Below, one piece after another: positions 19,378 to 31,851 of a stretch of 64,000 nucleotides of DNA. Numbering within the stretch: position 1 is the stretch's first letter; the number at the start of each line of letters is the position of its first letter. Origin of the DNA: Xestospongia bergquistia (taxonomy: Eukaryota; Porifera; Demospongiae; Haplosclerida; Petrosiidae); assembly GCA_963965975.1 (NCBI GenBank), contig OZ014424.1:1364001-1428000 (forward strand), written 5' to 3'. The position numbers and the translations under genes are program-made. Below the pieces are notes generated by a model. That model saw only the letters and a list, made by a program, of their open reading frames with translations. It was not told where the DNA came from and searched no databases.

Positions 19378-21864
19378 ATGTCTGATCTTGCTATGTCCAT
19401 TAGACCAAAGTATGACCAGTTAATAGAATTACTAGATACTCTAGTCATTTGGCAAAAGTTTGGTACTTTTTTACCTGGTATTAAGAGTGAACATATCCAA
19501 GTAATAGAATGTGACATCAGAGGAAATGACCTACAAAAAGCTGCTTTATCTTCAAAATGGCTTAGTGTTCATCCAGAGGCATTATGGCAAGATGTGTTGT
19601 TTAATTGCGCTAGAAAAGTCACAAGAATATTCTCTAGCATCAAAGGTATATCAAAAACTTAACACAACTTTATCAACAGATTCAACTATTTCTCAAGGTA
19701 TATTATTGTAATATAATAATTATAAATAATGTTGATGTCCTCTCTTCATGTAGATCCTCGATGGGAAGATGTGCTCTCTACACTAAAAAAGTCACAAGAA
19801 TATTCCTTAGCTTCAAAAATGTATCAAGAGCTAAATACAATATTAACTACAGCTGCATGTACTTGTCAAGGTATCTAAATATTCATTGAATTGGTTCAAT
19901 ATGTTTCTCTATGTAGCTCCTAAAGAATCTGTGAGAATTGTGAAGTTAGAAAATGCAGAGGATGAACAACAATTTAAAATTAGTTTGGGGTGGTTAGACA
20001 GAAACTTTAGTGTATTAATGGTAGCTGTTCGATCATCTCTTGATCATAAACTACAACATCAACAACTAGTACTAGTGGACTTTATTAGATGGATTGAACA
20101 TCCAATGAAATAGGTTGGGCAACTGAGTGACATTGTGGACTTGGATGAAATTTTTCTAAAACTACATCCATATTTTGACTTCATAGACTGTGAATTAATT
20201 GTTGACATGAGTGAAACTTTTCTTAATGATGAATGCTTTGGAAAAAACAACAAAATTCTTTACAGTAAACTCAAAGAACATAAAGTTAAAGTAGACAGTC
20301 TTCGTTGTTCATCAACAATAAAAGAACTTCAAACTCATTTGAAAAGTATATATTCTCCATATCTAAGAGATTTATCAAATATGCCACAAATTCAAATAGA
20401 GTTACATAATCCATGGAGCGAAGCTACTATTGAAGGACTTTATCTATTAATACGACATATACTTCCTCACAGATCAAAACAATCAACTTTAAAGTATAGT
20501 GAGATCACAACAGGCTCAGTTCATATTAAATACATTGTCCATAAATCAAATGCTGATTGTCTCATAGCTTATGCTCAAAGCAAGCTACGGTTTATGTGTT
20601 TCATTGGTATCTATGGTCTAACAATTAACGGTAAACATGTCCTAGAAGAAGATGAGAATATGAACTTTACTTTTGAGTCAGCTCTTCTTGACGGAGCAAA
20701 TATTATAACAAAGTTATAACATTTCTCCTCAAGTTAGGAGTTAATGTAGACCATTTTAATAAAGAAGGCATAACGGCATTAATGATAGCTTGTCAAAATG
20801 GTCATACCCAGGTCATTGAGCAATTACTCAAAGAGGATGCAAATGTTAATATTCAGAACAAAAAAAGAGTAACTGCCCTTACGATAGCTAGTGCAAATGG
20901 TCACACACAGGTTGTTGAACTATTAGCTAAAGAGCTTGTAGACATTGATGTTCAGATGGATGATGGAAATACAGCCTTAATGTTAGCTTGTTATTATGGA
21001 CATCTTGAAGTAGCTGAGTGTTTACTACATTCATATGCAGATCCTCACATAATAGCATACAATGAGACAACAGCATTTTCATTAGCAGCTTATAGTGGTA
21101 ACAGAGACCTTGTTAATATGCTGTTAGATAAAGCTGAACCTACTACTGATGAGATTGAAAAAGCAGTAGTACTATCATGTTATGGTGGTCACCCTACGCT
21201 CACTACCTTCCTCTCAAACAAACTTCCACACCTCACTAATGATCAGAGAGAACTACTAGACTCATGTGTTAAAGGAGATTTAGCTACAGTCATAACGAAA
21301 ACATTAGATAGTCCAGATACTCCACTGGTACTTGGTCTTACTCCACTCGTGGTAGCTTCATCATGTGGACATATTGATATAGTGGATGCTCTCATACAAA
21401 CTGGAGCTGATGTCAATAAACAAGAAAGTCATTTGGGGTTAACTTCTTTGTTCTTTGCAGTAAGAGGTAGTAAATCATCATCAATAGTAGAGACACTCTT
21501 AACGTATGGTGCTCATCCTAATGTCATTGCTTACAACAGTACACCATTGAATGTAGCTAATGAGGAAACCATTAGAAAGCTACTAATAAGCTGTGGAGGT
21601 CAGACAATATCACAATTATATGGAAAGAAAAAATATGAATCTTCTGATCTTCAGTCATTGTTACTAACATTAGGTGAAGAAGTCACAGCCAAATCATCAT
21701 TAACAACAGATGATATAACAATGCATGAAAAGTCAAGTTACATTCTTAAGAGGGAGGCAAGGCGAAAGGCTTTAGAATTACAAAGTTTCACATCTCTAAA
21801 AAAGTTCATTTACTTAAACTCTCAGCACTTAAATACCAGTGCAGAACAAGACCACAAGAAATAA
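19378..21864 (+). pseudogene. Death domain-ankyrin pseudogene, copy 3
   Basis: The ATG at 19378 (MSDLAMSIRPKYDQL) is 6 bp after the transposon end. Exon 1 (to 19697) has a 4-bp insertion (AATT near 19601) that shifts frame inside the death domain. A second small exon, 19754-19870 (117 nt, phase 1-1), repeats the last third of the death domain (RWEDVLSTLKKSQEYSLAS). The next intron is 19871-19916. Exon 3 begins at 19917 (APKESVRIVKLENAE), has TAG in place of a tryptophan codon at 20111, and shifts frame near 20700. Most ankyrin repeats are missing. The 3' part (20782-21864) is open and ends with a shifted tail. It is a clear pseudogene whose promoter region has been displaced by the transposon. 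Confidence 0.85.
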
Positions 21865-22026
21865 GTCAAAGAAGTACATTTTACTGCTAAAGATTGATTT
21901 TATAGTTATTAGTTTATACTGTTATATTACATAGTTTTGATTAATTATTATAAAATGTAAGAGCAGATTTCAATTTCAATCTTGGTTGTTGAAGTAAAAG
22001 CTACTACATAATTATAGGATGATGTA

Positions 22027-22085
<59 letters not shown>

Positions 22086-22485
22086 GTCATACTCTTGAGA
22101 TTGTCCAAGAAATTTGTCAAATTGCACACCTATTTAATTATGTTAATAGTTTAATGTATAGTTGGCAAATTTTGCTTAAAATTTACTTTTTGTGAAGTCT
22201 CCAATAAATGAAAAGTAAATTGTACAAGAAAGCATTAATCAAACATGGCAGACACGAAGCATTTATGAAATATGAATTTGCATAAATTTTTGAAACAAAT
22301 TAAACAGTTATATAATGACTGCATTTTCAACTATTGTGTCTATTTGTGATGTAAGAAGCTAAAACGGTCCTGTTTAGATATAGACAACTTAGCAGTGTAG
22401 CTATACTTTTATCAAACAGCTATTGAGGGCTTTATCAAGGCTGATATGGTGGCAATTAGCATGCTAAGGAAAGGGGTGTTACTAT
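21865..22485. other. 3' flank of copy 3 with a TA microsatellite
   Basis: It starts like the 3' flanks of copies 1 and 5 (ATTTTACTGCTAAAGATTGA). It contains a TA run at about 22029-22083 and then AT-rich unique DNA. No gene was seen. Confidence 0.6.
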
Positions 22486-24985
22486 TTAATTGAGGATGGC
22501 AACTTTTAAGTGTATATAGGTTATACAGCCAGGTTGTATCACAGATGCAGTGTGCTGTGATGAAAAACAAGCCTGAAGGCCACAGGCCCAAGGCTGGTCA
22601 CTTCTTGGGACATATATGCGCAAAATGGGGGGTTGGAATGATTGAAGGGTTGGTTGCCTAACCATATATGAATATATAACATAAATACATTTGCTATATG
22701 GGTTGGGATGATTTAAGGATGAATGATATTTATTCACAATAAGAACTCTGTGGTTTTAAACACACTATAGAAATATTACTACATAAATATATAAATGATA
22801 TACTTAGATAGCTAGTACAACATAGTATAAAGTTATACTTAATATTGAAGTGTTTTCCTCATAAATAGAAACTGTACCACTATGTCACAGTATTCCATGC
22901 ACTATATATACATAGTGACAGATTTTAATCTGCTATCATTTAATAATAATTTAGCAAAACTATGCAATATGTAATAAAAGCCACAATACTTGTCATAATA
23001 GTTTATTTTATTTTAATTGAATTTTGTTGCTATTAAATTAGATTGTATGATGTCAAATTTTATTTGTATCATTATGACTTTGGAAACAATTGGAAGCTAA
23101 GCAATGGTGATGCAGACAATCAAGAAATTTTAAGATTTGATAGTGGGATACTGTTACCATATTTGGATCATATAATGGACCTCTATTTAGAGGTCCGGTT
23201 AGAGGTCCAGTGTCTAGTTTTATATTGTATAATGTAAATATGTGGGACAGTTAGGAGACTTGGAAAGTAAAATAAAATGGAGAGATGATTGCCTTATGAG
23301 GTAGTCCTCATTATATATAGAGATAGTACATGTGTCATTACTGTAGTATTAGGTCTTATCACAGTAATATATCACAAATCACAACACAATAATTATTGTA
23401 TATATCACGTGAGCTAAATCAGGAGAAAAACACACAAGTAAAATGTACTATATATACTACATGTACTATATTATGAGGCATCGAACCAGACTATGTAAAG
23501 GGTTAAATTTGCATAACTTAATTATAACCTCTTCCGCATTCCATACCCCTGACCAACAGAGATCCTTCAGTGTTAATAATGTCAGCAGATCCTGTTTTGT
23601 CTGTTAGACCAAAGTATGATCAGTTAATAGAATTACTAGATACTCTAGTCAATTGACAAAAGTTTGGTACTTTCTTACCTGGTATTAAGAGTGAACATTA
23701 CATTACAATAGACAAGGTAATTGAAAATGCAGTCATTATACAGCTGTTTAAATTCTTGAAAGGAAAGGGATTTATTTAATTGAGAATGGTAACTTTTAAA
23801 TGTATATAGGTTGTACAGCCAGGATGTATCACAGATATAGTGTGCTGTGATGAAAAACAAGCCTGAAGACCATAGGCTCAAGGTTGTTCAACCATATAAA
23901 TATACAGTACAAATATGTGTGCTATATCAATTGGGATGATTTAAGGATGAATGGCAGTTATTCACAATAAGAACTCTGTGATTTTAAAACACACTATATA
24001 GAAATATTACTACATTTATAGATGATATACTTAGATAGCCAGTACTATATAATATAAAATTATACTTAATATTGAAGTCTTATCCTTATAAATATAAATT
24101 GTACCACTATGTCACAATATTCCATGCATTATATGTACATGGTGACAGATTTAAATCTGCTATTATAAATGCAAGTTTAATAATAATTTAGCAAAATTAT
24201 GTAATGAATGTCACCTTATTTGTCATATCAGTTTATTTTAATTGGCTATTTAACTAGCTTGTATGATGTCAAATTTTTATTTGTACCATTATGGCTTTGG
24301 AAACAAGTGGAAGCTAAGCAATGGTGATGCAGACAATGAAGAAATTTAAGATTTTATAGCGGGATCCTGTGACCATCCTTGAATCATGAAAAGGACCTCT
24401 ATTTAGAGATGTCTAGTTTTATAATGTACAATGTAAATATGTGGGAGACTTGGAAAATGGAGAAATGATTGCCTTATGAGGTATTCTTCATTATATAGAG
24501 GTTCTACTAGTACATGTGTCATTATTGTAGTATTAGGTCTTATCACAATAATATCTCTAGATCTCATGAATAACTTTGCTGTGAATGTTTGAATAACTTC
24601 ATTGAACACTACCCTAAGATAATAATCTGTCTGTTGGGAGAGATACATTTGTAGTCCTATATCCTTTGTAGTTAACATGTGCAGTATTCACTTGCAAAGA
24701 ACATGTAGAAGTTACAACATTGATGATCAGCTGAGAGAAAAATGGTGTCAACAAACTTTATATTCTATAAAAGAGAGCTAGTGTAAATTAATAAGGTTCT
24801 TCACATCACTAATCACAACACAATAGTTATAGTATATATCACGTGAACTAAATCAAGCGTGTCAGGAGAAAAAAAACATGAGTAAAATGTACTTGAGTTA
24901 ACTGAGTCATAGAGTTGCTTAACTTAATTATGATCCTCTTCCGCATTCCATAGCCCTGACCAACAGAGATCCTTCAGCCTTAATA
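22486..24985. repeat. Tandem duplication of about 1.27 kb leading to death-domain starts
   Basis: Two adjacent copies (about 22486-23577 and 23745-24985) share the AGCCAGG.TGTATCACAGAT and TGAAAAACAAGCCTGAAG segments, the TTAAGGATGAATG block, the GACCTCTATTTAGAG segment and the CCGCATTCCATA..CCCTGACC leader. The first ends at the exon stub at 23578, the second at functional copy 5. Upstream type C leaders place the start codon directly after CAACAGAGATCCTTCAG. No other gene was found. Confidence 0.65.
23578..23700 (+). pseudogene. Death-domain exon stub, copy 4
   Basis: It begins MSADPVLSVRPKYDQL at the ATG at 23578. It has a TGA in place of the tryptophan of the NWQKFG motif and loses similarity after GIKSEH, where it joins unrelated DNA. 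Exon 2 is absent. It is a truncated relic created by the local duplication. Confidence 0.8.
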
Positions 24986-27900
24986 ATGTCTGTTTTGTCC
25001 GTTAGACCAAAGTATGACCAGTTAATAGAATTACTAGATACTCTAGTCAATTGGCAAAAGTTTGGTACTTTCTTACCTGGAATTGAGAGTGAACATATCC
25101 AAGTAATTGAACGTGACATCAGAGGAACTGACCTACAAAAAGCTGCTTTATTTTCAAAATGGTTTAGTGTTCATCCTGATACATCATGGCAAGATGTGTT
25201 GTTTGGACTAGAAAAGTCACAACAATTTACTCTAGCTTCAAAAGTCTACCAAGCAATTAATATAACTTCATCAACAGCTTCAAGCACTTCACAAGGTATT
25301 ACAAATTTTTGCTGTTATTATGATATTATTTTCTATATAGTTCTTCAAGTATGTATGTCAGTAGAAATGGTAAAGCTAGAAGATGAAGTAGCAGAAAAAG
25401 AAATTAAAAGTACAATAGTGAGCCTAGACAAATATTTCAGTGACTTAATGGTAGCTGTTCGATTAGCCCTTGATCACAAACTACAACATCAACAACTACT
25501 ACTAGTGGAGTTTACTACATGGATTGAACAACGAATGGACTGGGTTGGGCAACTTAATAATATCAAAGACTTAAATAAAATTTTTCAGAAACTACATCCA
25601 TATTTTGACTTTATAGACTGTGACTTAATTGTTGATATGAGTGAGAGATTTCTTAATGATGAATACTTTGGCAAAGAGAAAAAAAGTCTCGTCAGTGAGC
25701 TTAAAGAACATATGACTAATGCTGAGACCCTTCGTTGCTCATCTACAGTAAAAGAACTTAAACTAAAATTAAAAAGTGTATACTCACAATATTTAGCAGA
25801 TTTATCAAATATGCCCAAAATTCACATCGAATTAAATAACAAGTGGAATGAAGCTACTATCAAAAAACTTTATCTACTAATAGGACATTTACTTCCTTAC
25901 AAATCAAAACAGTCAATTCTTAATCATATTGAGATTGAGACAGGCTCAGTATATGTTAAATATGTGGTCATAGAATCAAATGCTGATTGTCTCATAGCTT
26001 ATGCTCAAGACAAGCTACAGTTTATGCGTCTCATTGGTATCTTTGGTCTAAGAATTAATGGTGAACCTATCCTGGAAGAAGATGAGAATATGAACTTCAC
26101 TTTTGAGTCAGCTCTTCTTGAAGCTGCAAATATCGGTCACAATGAAGCTGTACAATTTCTCCTCAAGTTAGGAGGTGATGTAGACCATTATAATGAAAAA
26201 AGGATAACAGCACTTATGCTAGCTAGTAAAAGTGGACATGAACAAATTGTACTAACACTCATATCAGCTGGAACTAACATTAACATTCAAGATAATGAAG
26301 GATGGACTGCCCTAATGATAGCTAGTGAAAATGGTCATACCCAGGTTGTTGAACAACTACTTAAAGAGCATGCAGAAGTTAATGTTAAGAACAAAGAAGG
26401 TGTGACTGCCCTATTGAAAGCTAGTGAAAAAGGTCATACTGAGGTTGTCGAACAACTACTCAAAGAGCATGCAGATGTTAACATTCAAGATAATGAAGGC
26501 TGGACTGCCCTACTGGTAGCTAGTCTAAATGGTCATACACAGGTCGTTAAACAACTACTCAAAGAAAATGCAGACGTTAATATTCAGAAAAAAAGTGGAT
26601 GGACTGCCCTAATGATAGCTAGTCACAATGGTGATACCCAGGTTGTTGAACAACTACTCAAAGAGCATGCAGACGTTACTCTTCAGAACAATGATGGATG
26701 GACTGCCTTAATGATAACTATTAAAAAAGGTCATACACAGGTCATTGAACAACTATGTAAAGAAAATGCAGACGTTAATATTCAGAACAAAAATGGATGG
26801 ACTGCCCTAATGATAGCTAGTCAAAATGGTCATACACAGGCCATTGAACAACTACTCAAAGAGCATGCAGATGTTAATCTTCGGAACAATAATGGATCGA
26901 CTGCCCTAATGATAGCTAGTGAACGTGGTCATACACAGGTTGTTGAACAACTACTCAAAGAGCATGCAGACGTTAATATTCAGAACAATGATGGCTGGAC
27001 TGCCCTAATGATAGTTAGTCAAAATGGTGATACCCAGGTTGTTGAACAACTACTCAAAGAGGATGCAGATGTTAATCTTCAGAACAATAATGGATCGACT
27101 GCCCTAATGTTAGCTAGTCAAAATGATCATACACAGGTCGTTGAACAACAACTCAAAGACCATGCCAACATTAATATTCAGAACAAAAGTGGATGGACTG
27201 CCCTAGTGATAGCTAGTCAAAATGGTCATACCAAGATAGTTGAACAACTACTCAAAGAGCATGCAGACGTTAATATTCAGAACAAAGAAGGCGTGACTGC
27301 CCTAATGAAAGCTAGTGAAAATGGTCATACACAGGTTGTTGAGCAACTACTCAAAGAGCATCCATACGTTAATATTCAGAACAAAAGTGGATGGACTGCC
27401 CTAATGATAGCTAGTCAAAACGGCCATACCAAGATAGTTGAACAACTACTCAAAGAGGATGCAGACGTTAATATTCAAAACAAAAAAGGAGTAACTGCCC
27501 TAATGTTAGCTAGTGCAAATGGTCAAACACAAGTTGTTGAACTATTGACTAAAGAACTCATAGACATTGATGTTCAAATGAAAGATGGATATACAGCCTT
27601 AATCTTAGCTTGTCGTAATGGACACATTGAAGTAGCTGAGTGTTTACTACAATCATTTGCAGATCCTCATATAATAGCATATAATGGAGCAACAGCATTT
27701 TCATTAGCAGCTTATAGTGGTAACAGAGACCTTGTTAATATGCTCTTAGATAAAGCTGAACCAACTACTGATGAGATTGAAAAAGCAATAGTAACATCAT
27801 GTTATGGTGGTCACCCTACTCTTATTACCTTTCTCTCTATCAAACTTCCACACCTCACTAATGACCAGAGAGAACTACTAGACTCATGTGTTAAGGGAGA

Positions 27901-28447
27901 TTTAGGTGCAGTCATAATGAAAACATTAGATAGTCCAGATACTCCACTGGTACTTGGTCTTACTCCACTCATGGTAGCTTCATCATGTGGACATGTTGAT
28001 ATAGTGGATGCTCTCATACAAGCTGGAGCTGATGTCAACAAACAAGAAAGTCATTTTTGGTTAACACCTTTGTTTTTTGCAGTACGTGGTAGTAAATCAT
28101 CTTCAATTGTAGGAACACTCTTAATGTATGATGCTCATCCTAATGTCATTGTTTACAACAGTACACCATTAGATGTAGCTATTGATATTAAAAAGGAAGC
28201 CATTAGTGAGCTACTAATCAGCTGTGGAGGTCAGACAATATCACAATTACAGGGAAAGAAAAAATATGAATTATCTGATCTTCAGTCATTGTTATCAACA
28301 TTAGGTGAAGAAGCCACAACCAAATCATTGTTAACAACAGATGATATAACAATGTATGAAAAGTCAAGTTACACTCTTAAGAGGGAGACAAAGAAAAAGA
28401 CTATAGAATTACAAAGTTTCACATCTTTAACAAGTTCATTTACTTAA
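24986..28447 (+). CDS. Death domain-ankyrin repeat protein, copy 5 (intact)
   Basis: Exon 1 is 24986-25295 (MSVLSVRPKYDQL). The 45-bp intron 25296-25340 ends TATATAG, and exon 2 is 25341-28447; the spliced product is 1138 residues. The intron has no stop and is a multiple of three, so a retained form would be 1153 residues with a short hydrophobic insert (NFCCYYDIIFYIV). An alternative in-frame acceptor exists at the next TGTCAG, giving 1131 residues. The order is death domain, family-specific region (with GSVYVKYVV), about 22 ankyrin repeats, and the tail ending LTSSFT. One repeat (TALMITIKKGHTQVIEQLCK) departs from consensus. AATAAA lies at 28579. The leader differs from type A: the start follows directly after the CCTTCAG block. 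Confidence 0.85.
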   Translation: MSVLSVRPKYDQLIELLDTLVNWQKFGTFLPGIESEHIQVIERDIRGTDLQKAALFSKWFSVHPDTSWQDVLFGLEKSQQFTLASKVYQAINITSSTASSTSQGITNFCCYYDIIFYIVLQVCMSVEMVKLEDEVAEKEIKSTIVSLDKYFSDLMVAVRLALDHKLQHQQLLLVEFTTWIEQRMDWVGQLNNIKDLNKIFQKLHPYFDFIDCDLIVDMSERFLNDEYFGKEKKSLVSELKEHMTNAETLRCSSTVKELKLKLKSVYSQYLADLSNMPKIHIELNNKWNEATIKKLYLLIGHLLPYKSKQSILNHIEIETGSVYVKYVVIESNADCLIAYAQDKLQFMRLIGIFGLRINGEPILEEDENMNFTFESALLEAANIGHNEAVQFLLKLGGDVDHYNEKRITALMLASKSGHEQIVLTLISAGTNINIQDNEGWTALMIASENGHTQVVEQLLKEHAEVNVKNKEGVTALLKASEKGHTEVVEQLLKEHADVNIQDNEGWTALLVASLNGHTQVVKQLLKENADVNIQKKSGWTALMIASHNGDTQVVEQLLKEHADVTLQNNDGWTALMITIKKGHTQVIEQLCKENADVNIQNKNGWTALMIASQNGHTQAIEQLLKEHADVNLRNNNGSTALMIASERGHTQVVEQLLKEHADVNIQNNDGWTALMIVSQNGDTQVVEQLLKEDADVNLQNNNGSTALMLASQNDHTQVVEQQLKDHANINIQNKSGWTALVIASQNGHTKIVEQLLKEHADVNIQNKEGVTALMKASENGHTQVVEQLLKEHPYVNIQNKSGWTALMIASQNGHTKIVEQLLKEDADVNIQNKKGVTALMLASANGQTQVVELLTKELIDIDVQMKDGYTALILACRNGHIEVAECLLQSFADPHIIAYNGATAFSLAAYSGNRDLVNMLLDKAEPTTDEIEKAIVTSCYGGHPTLITFLSIKLPHLTNDQRELLDSCVKGDLGAVIMKTLDSPDTPLVLGLTPLMVASSCGHVDIVDALIQAGADVNKQESHFWLTPLFFAVRGSKSSSIVGTLLMYDAHPNVIVYNSTPLDVAIDIKKEAISELLISCGGQTISQLQGKKKYELSDLQSLLSTLGEEATTKSLLTTDDITMYEKSSYTLKRETKKKTIELQSFTSLTSSFT

Positions 28448-29970
28448 CCTCTCAGAACTAAAATACCAATGTAAAACAAGACAACAAGAAAGAAGTCAAA
28501 GAAGTACATTTTACTGCTAAAGATTGATTTTATAATTATTAGTTTAAACTGTTATATTACATAGTTTTGTTTAATTATAATAAAATGTGCTTTTATAAGA
28601 GCAGATTTCAATTTCAATCTTGGTTTTTGAAAGGGAAGGTTACTATATAATCATAGGATGATGTGAATATATCTATATAAATTAATAATAGAAGTGACAA
28701 TAAGAATTAATTTAATTTTTTTTCAAGTAAATGGCTTAAAAATTAGATAACGTATTAGCTGGAAGTTTGCTGAAGCAAAACTTAGTCATTATATAGTCAT
28801 ACTCTTAGGTTGTCCAAGAAATTTGTCAAACTGTATCTATTTAATAATATTAACAGTTTAAAAGGATGTATGTATATATATATATGGATAGATAGATACA
28901 TTGATGGATGGATGGTTTGTATCATTAAATCAATGAATGGATGGATGAATAGATAAATCTATACATAGATGGATATACCAATGGACAGATAGTTGCACTG
29001 TACAAACTGATTGGTTGATTTAACTATTATTTAGTTATAAAGGTTACAATGTAACTTATGTTTGTTAAAAAGTAAACATAATACTGTTTTCATTACTAAT
29101 GTACTACTGCTTATATAGCTACATAACTTTCAATTTCATAATACATTAGTAACCAATATAGTGTTATGTTTACTTTTGTATATGTAATCTGTATAACCAA
29201 TTAACCATGTATTAATTCAATAAAACAATCAGTGTGGCTGTGGATGTATAAATGGATTGAAATAATGGATGGATAAATTGATCAATGGATGAATAGATAG
29301 ATCTGTTGATAAATACACAGACAGAAGAATGGACAGACAAAATAAACAGGGACTATTTTAGATATAAATTATTCTAGTTTTTATAGTAAACCAGATTATT
29401 TAGTTATGACCACAAAATATTATTAAGTAACCAGAAAGATCTAAACCAATACTGTATATTCTACTGAATAGCCATATTTTACACTACTAGTCCTCCCTGA
29501 CTCATTTATATATAAAATTAAAAAAAACAGGTAAATAGCTATATGACAAGACATTTGCTAGTGTAACAATATGTACAGAGGATAATTGAAAGATCATATA
29601 TACATTACTGGGAATAGAAATCATATCAGTCCTCTATCTCTTTGTCCATTTGTCTGATCATTTGTTCATTTATCATTCTATTTATCACTCCATATCTATA
29701 GATCATTCCATCCATCAGTCAATTCAACTATTTGTCCATTTCTCAGTCTAATCATCCATCCATTAATCTATCCATCTATCATTGAGTCCACCAACTATAT
29801 GTCTATTATAACTGTCTGTTAATTTATCCATTTTCCTGTCTATTGATCATTTATTCATCCATTTGTTAATTGTTTCATTGATCCATTCATCCATGTTACC
29901 TATTCATATAAAGATTTAGTTTTATCACATGCTTTTTCTACAAGTAAACTAAAATTTCTAAAAGAATAAT

Positions 29971-30187
29971 TAAATGTACGGATGGCAGGGAAAACATCTC
30001 AAACAAGCCTAAAGTAGGAATGGATGTATGGACATTCTTACATAGTAGCCACAATATCAAGGGAATAATGCTTTCTTGAAACAGTTGAATGAGTCAAACA
30101 GTCCTATGAGAAGTCTGAAGTAAAGACTGTTCAGTTCAATAAAAAGTGAGGATTTTATTAATGTTTTCACTGCCATCCCTACGTTTA
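29971..30187. repeat. MITE of 217 bp, second copy
   Basis: Same termini and length as the copy at 7429-7645. It was carried by the spacer duplication rather than by independent insertion, because the flanks also match. Confidence 0.6.
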
Positions 30188-31440
30188 TTGACTTTTTTAC
30201 TTGTTTGTGGTATTTTTGTTTGAATTATAAATTAATTAAATTATGTTCACAATGTACTTTCTGTATTATTACAGGTTGAATGAGTGTACTCAGGATATAC
30301 TATACCACAGGACATTACTATAAATTTATAATAAGTAAACAATAAGTTTTAATATATTATATATTATGTATGAATCAGAAAGAATGAGTCATTATGTCTA
30401 TAACCAAACCAGAAATAGCTAATTCAACTGGTAATGAATTGTAAGGATATCTGTTTCTTGATTGTTAGAAGACTATAAAATACGATCTCCTTAATTAAGA
30501 AACAGGAACAAAGGTTGAATGCAAGTTCGTTCCACTTAAAACAGGCCTCATGATAGAATAGAACATTACTAATAGAATTCTGGCTTTACAAACTATCATT
30601 AATAACCTCTTCTTTTCCTTATTTCCTCATAACTCATAAAATGGCACCTCTTACAGAGGTTACTTCAAACCCTATGCAAACCACTATTTTCATTGTTAAA
30701 AGAGCATGAAATAAGACTTGTAAAAGCAGATAACTCAAATTAAACATACCATTCTATGTAAAAATAATCATTATAAGACTTCTACATTTGAAGTTATTGT
30801 TGTGTAGAAGGAATAATAATAAAATAATATAAGATAAAACTTTGTGCCATCCTTAATTACATAGGTGTCTGTCTGATTATCATAGACAATGTTGAGAACT
30901 TAAGATGCCACTTTATTAGACAAAGTAAACTCTATAATTATAAAGCAATTGGATTTGTCTCCTCTCTCTCTCTCTCTCATTTGTCATGAAGAGTTCTTGT
31001 TGAAGTATATACTTTAGTTAACAATGATTATTATCAAGTACTGAGAACCTGTCTAAAATTTCTATAACATGTACTACAAGTAACAAAGTATTGTATATAA
31101 ATATATTTATGATTTATGACTATTGTATATATTTGATCAAAATTTTAACTTTTTCCCATACACTGAGTTATAAATGAATAATACTGACCACACCTCACAT
31201 GATAATATTATAATATTCATACAATGTTATCACAGTTATTAGCCAAAACCTCTGTATGAGTGACAGTCTAAAAAAATAACAATCATTACCTTATAAAGAA
31301 TCTAATTAAGATTATTTAATTCAATACATCAGTTGTCATTGACAACCATTGTATATTAAGCAAGAAAAACAAAAGGTATTAACCCACCATAGTTTGCGAG
31401 TAGTTACTGTCAATTGCTTGCTCAATAAAGTTTTTAAATA

Positions 31441-31573
31441 TCAGCAGATCTTACTATGTCTGTTCGACCAAAATATGACCAGTTAATAGAATTACTAGAT
31501 ATTCCAGTCAATCGGCAAAAGTTTGGTGCTCTTACGTGGAATTAAGAGTGAGGATATTCAAGTAATTAAATGT
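31441..31573 (+). pseudogene. Truncated death-domain exon fragment, duplicate
   Basis: Copy of the fragment at 8941-9073, with the same internal base loss after QKFG and the same break after IQVIK. It also carries W-to-R (AATCGGCAA) and other changes. It was duplicated together with the spacer. Confidence 0.75.
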
Positions 31574-31851
31574 TCATTTATCCATCAACATAATGATATC
31601 TGTTATTAAAAACAAACCATATGTTGATTATATAAGACATTCTATATTTGGTCAATATTTGTATATTACACATCACATGATATTATAACAGTATTGATTG
31701 TTTCCAGTGTTACATCACATGATGTCTGTCTTCATGTCAATTATTACCTTATAAGGTCAGCAGCTATTACATTCTCCCTTTTTTACTGATCAAGTCCTCA
31801 CTGTTTTCCAACCAGTAGTTGCTGTCTGTCGTCTACAATATATAGTTGATA

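Larger units (their letters stand above)
28448..31851. repeat. Type B spacer, second copy
   Basis: Near-identical partner of 5229-9360. It holds the 3' UTR with AATAAA (28579), TGGA/TCCA minisatellites (about 28865-29905), the 217-bp MITE (29971-30187), a short CT run (about 30960-30979) and the first-exon fragment (31441-31573). It lacks the extra 3'-end fragment seen at 6001-6192. No intact gene is present. Confidence 0.75.
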
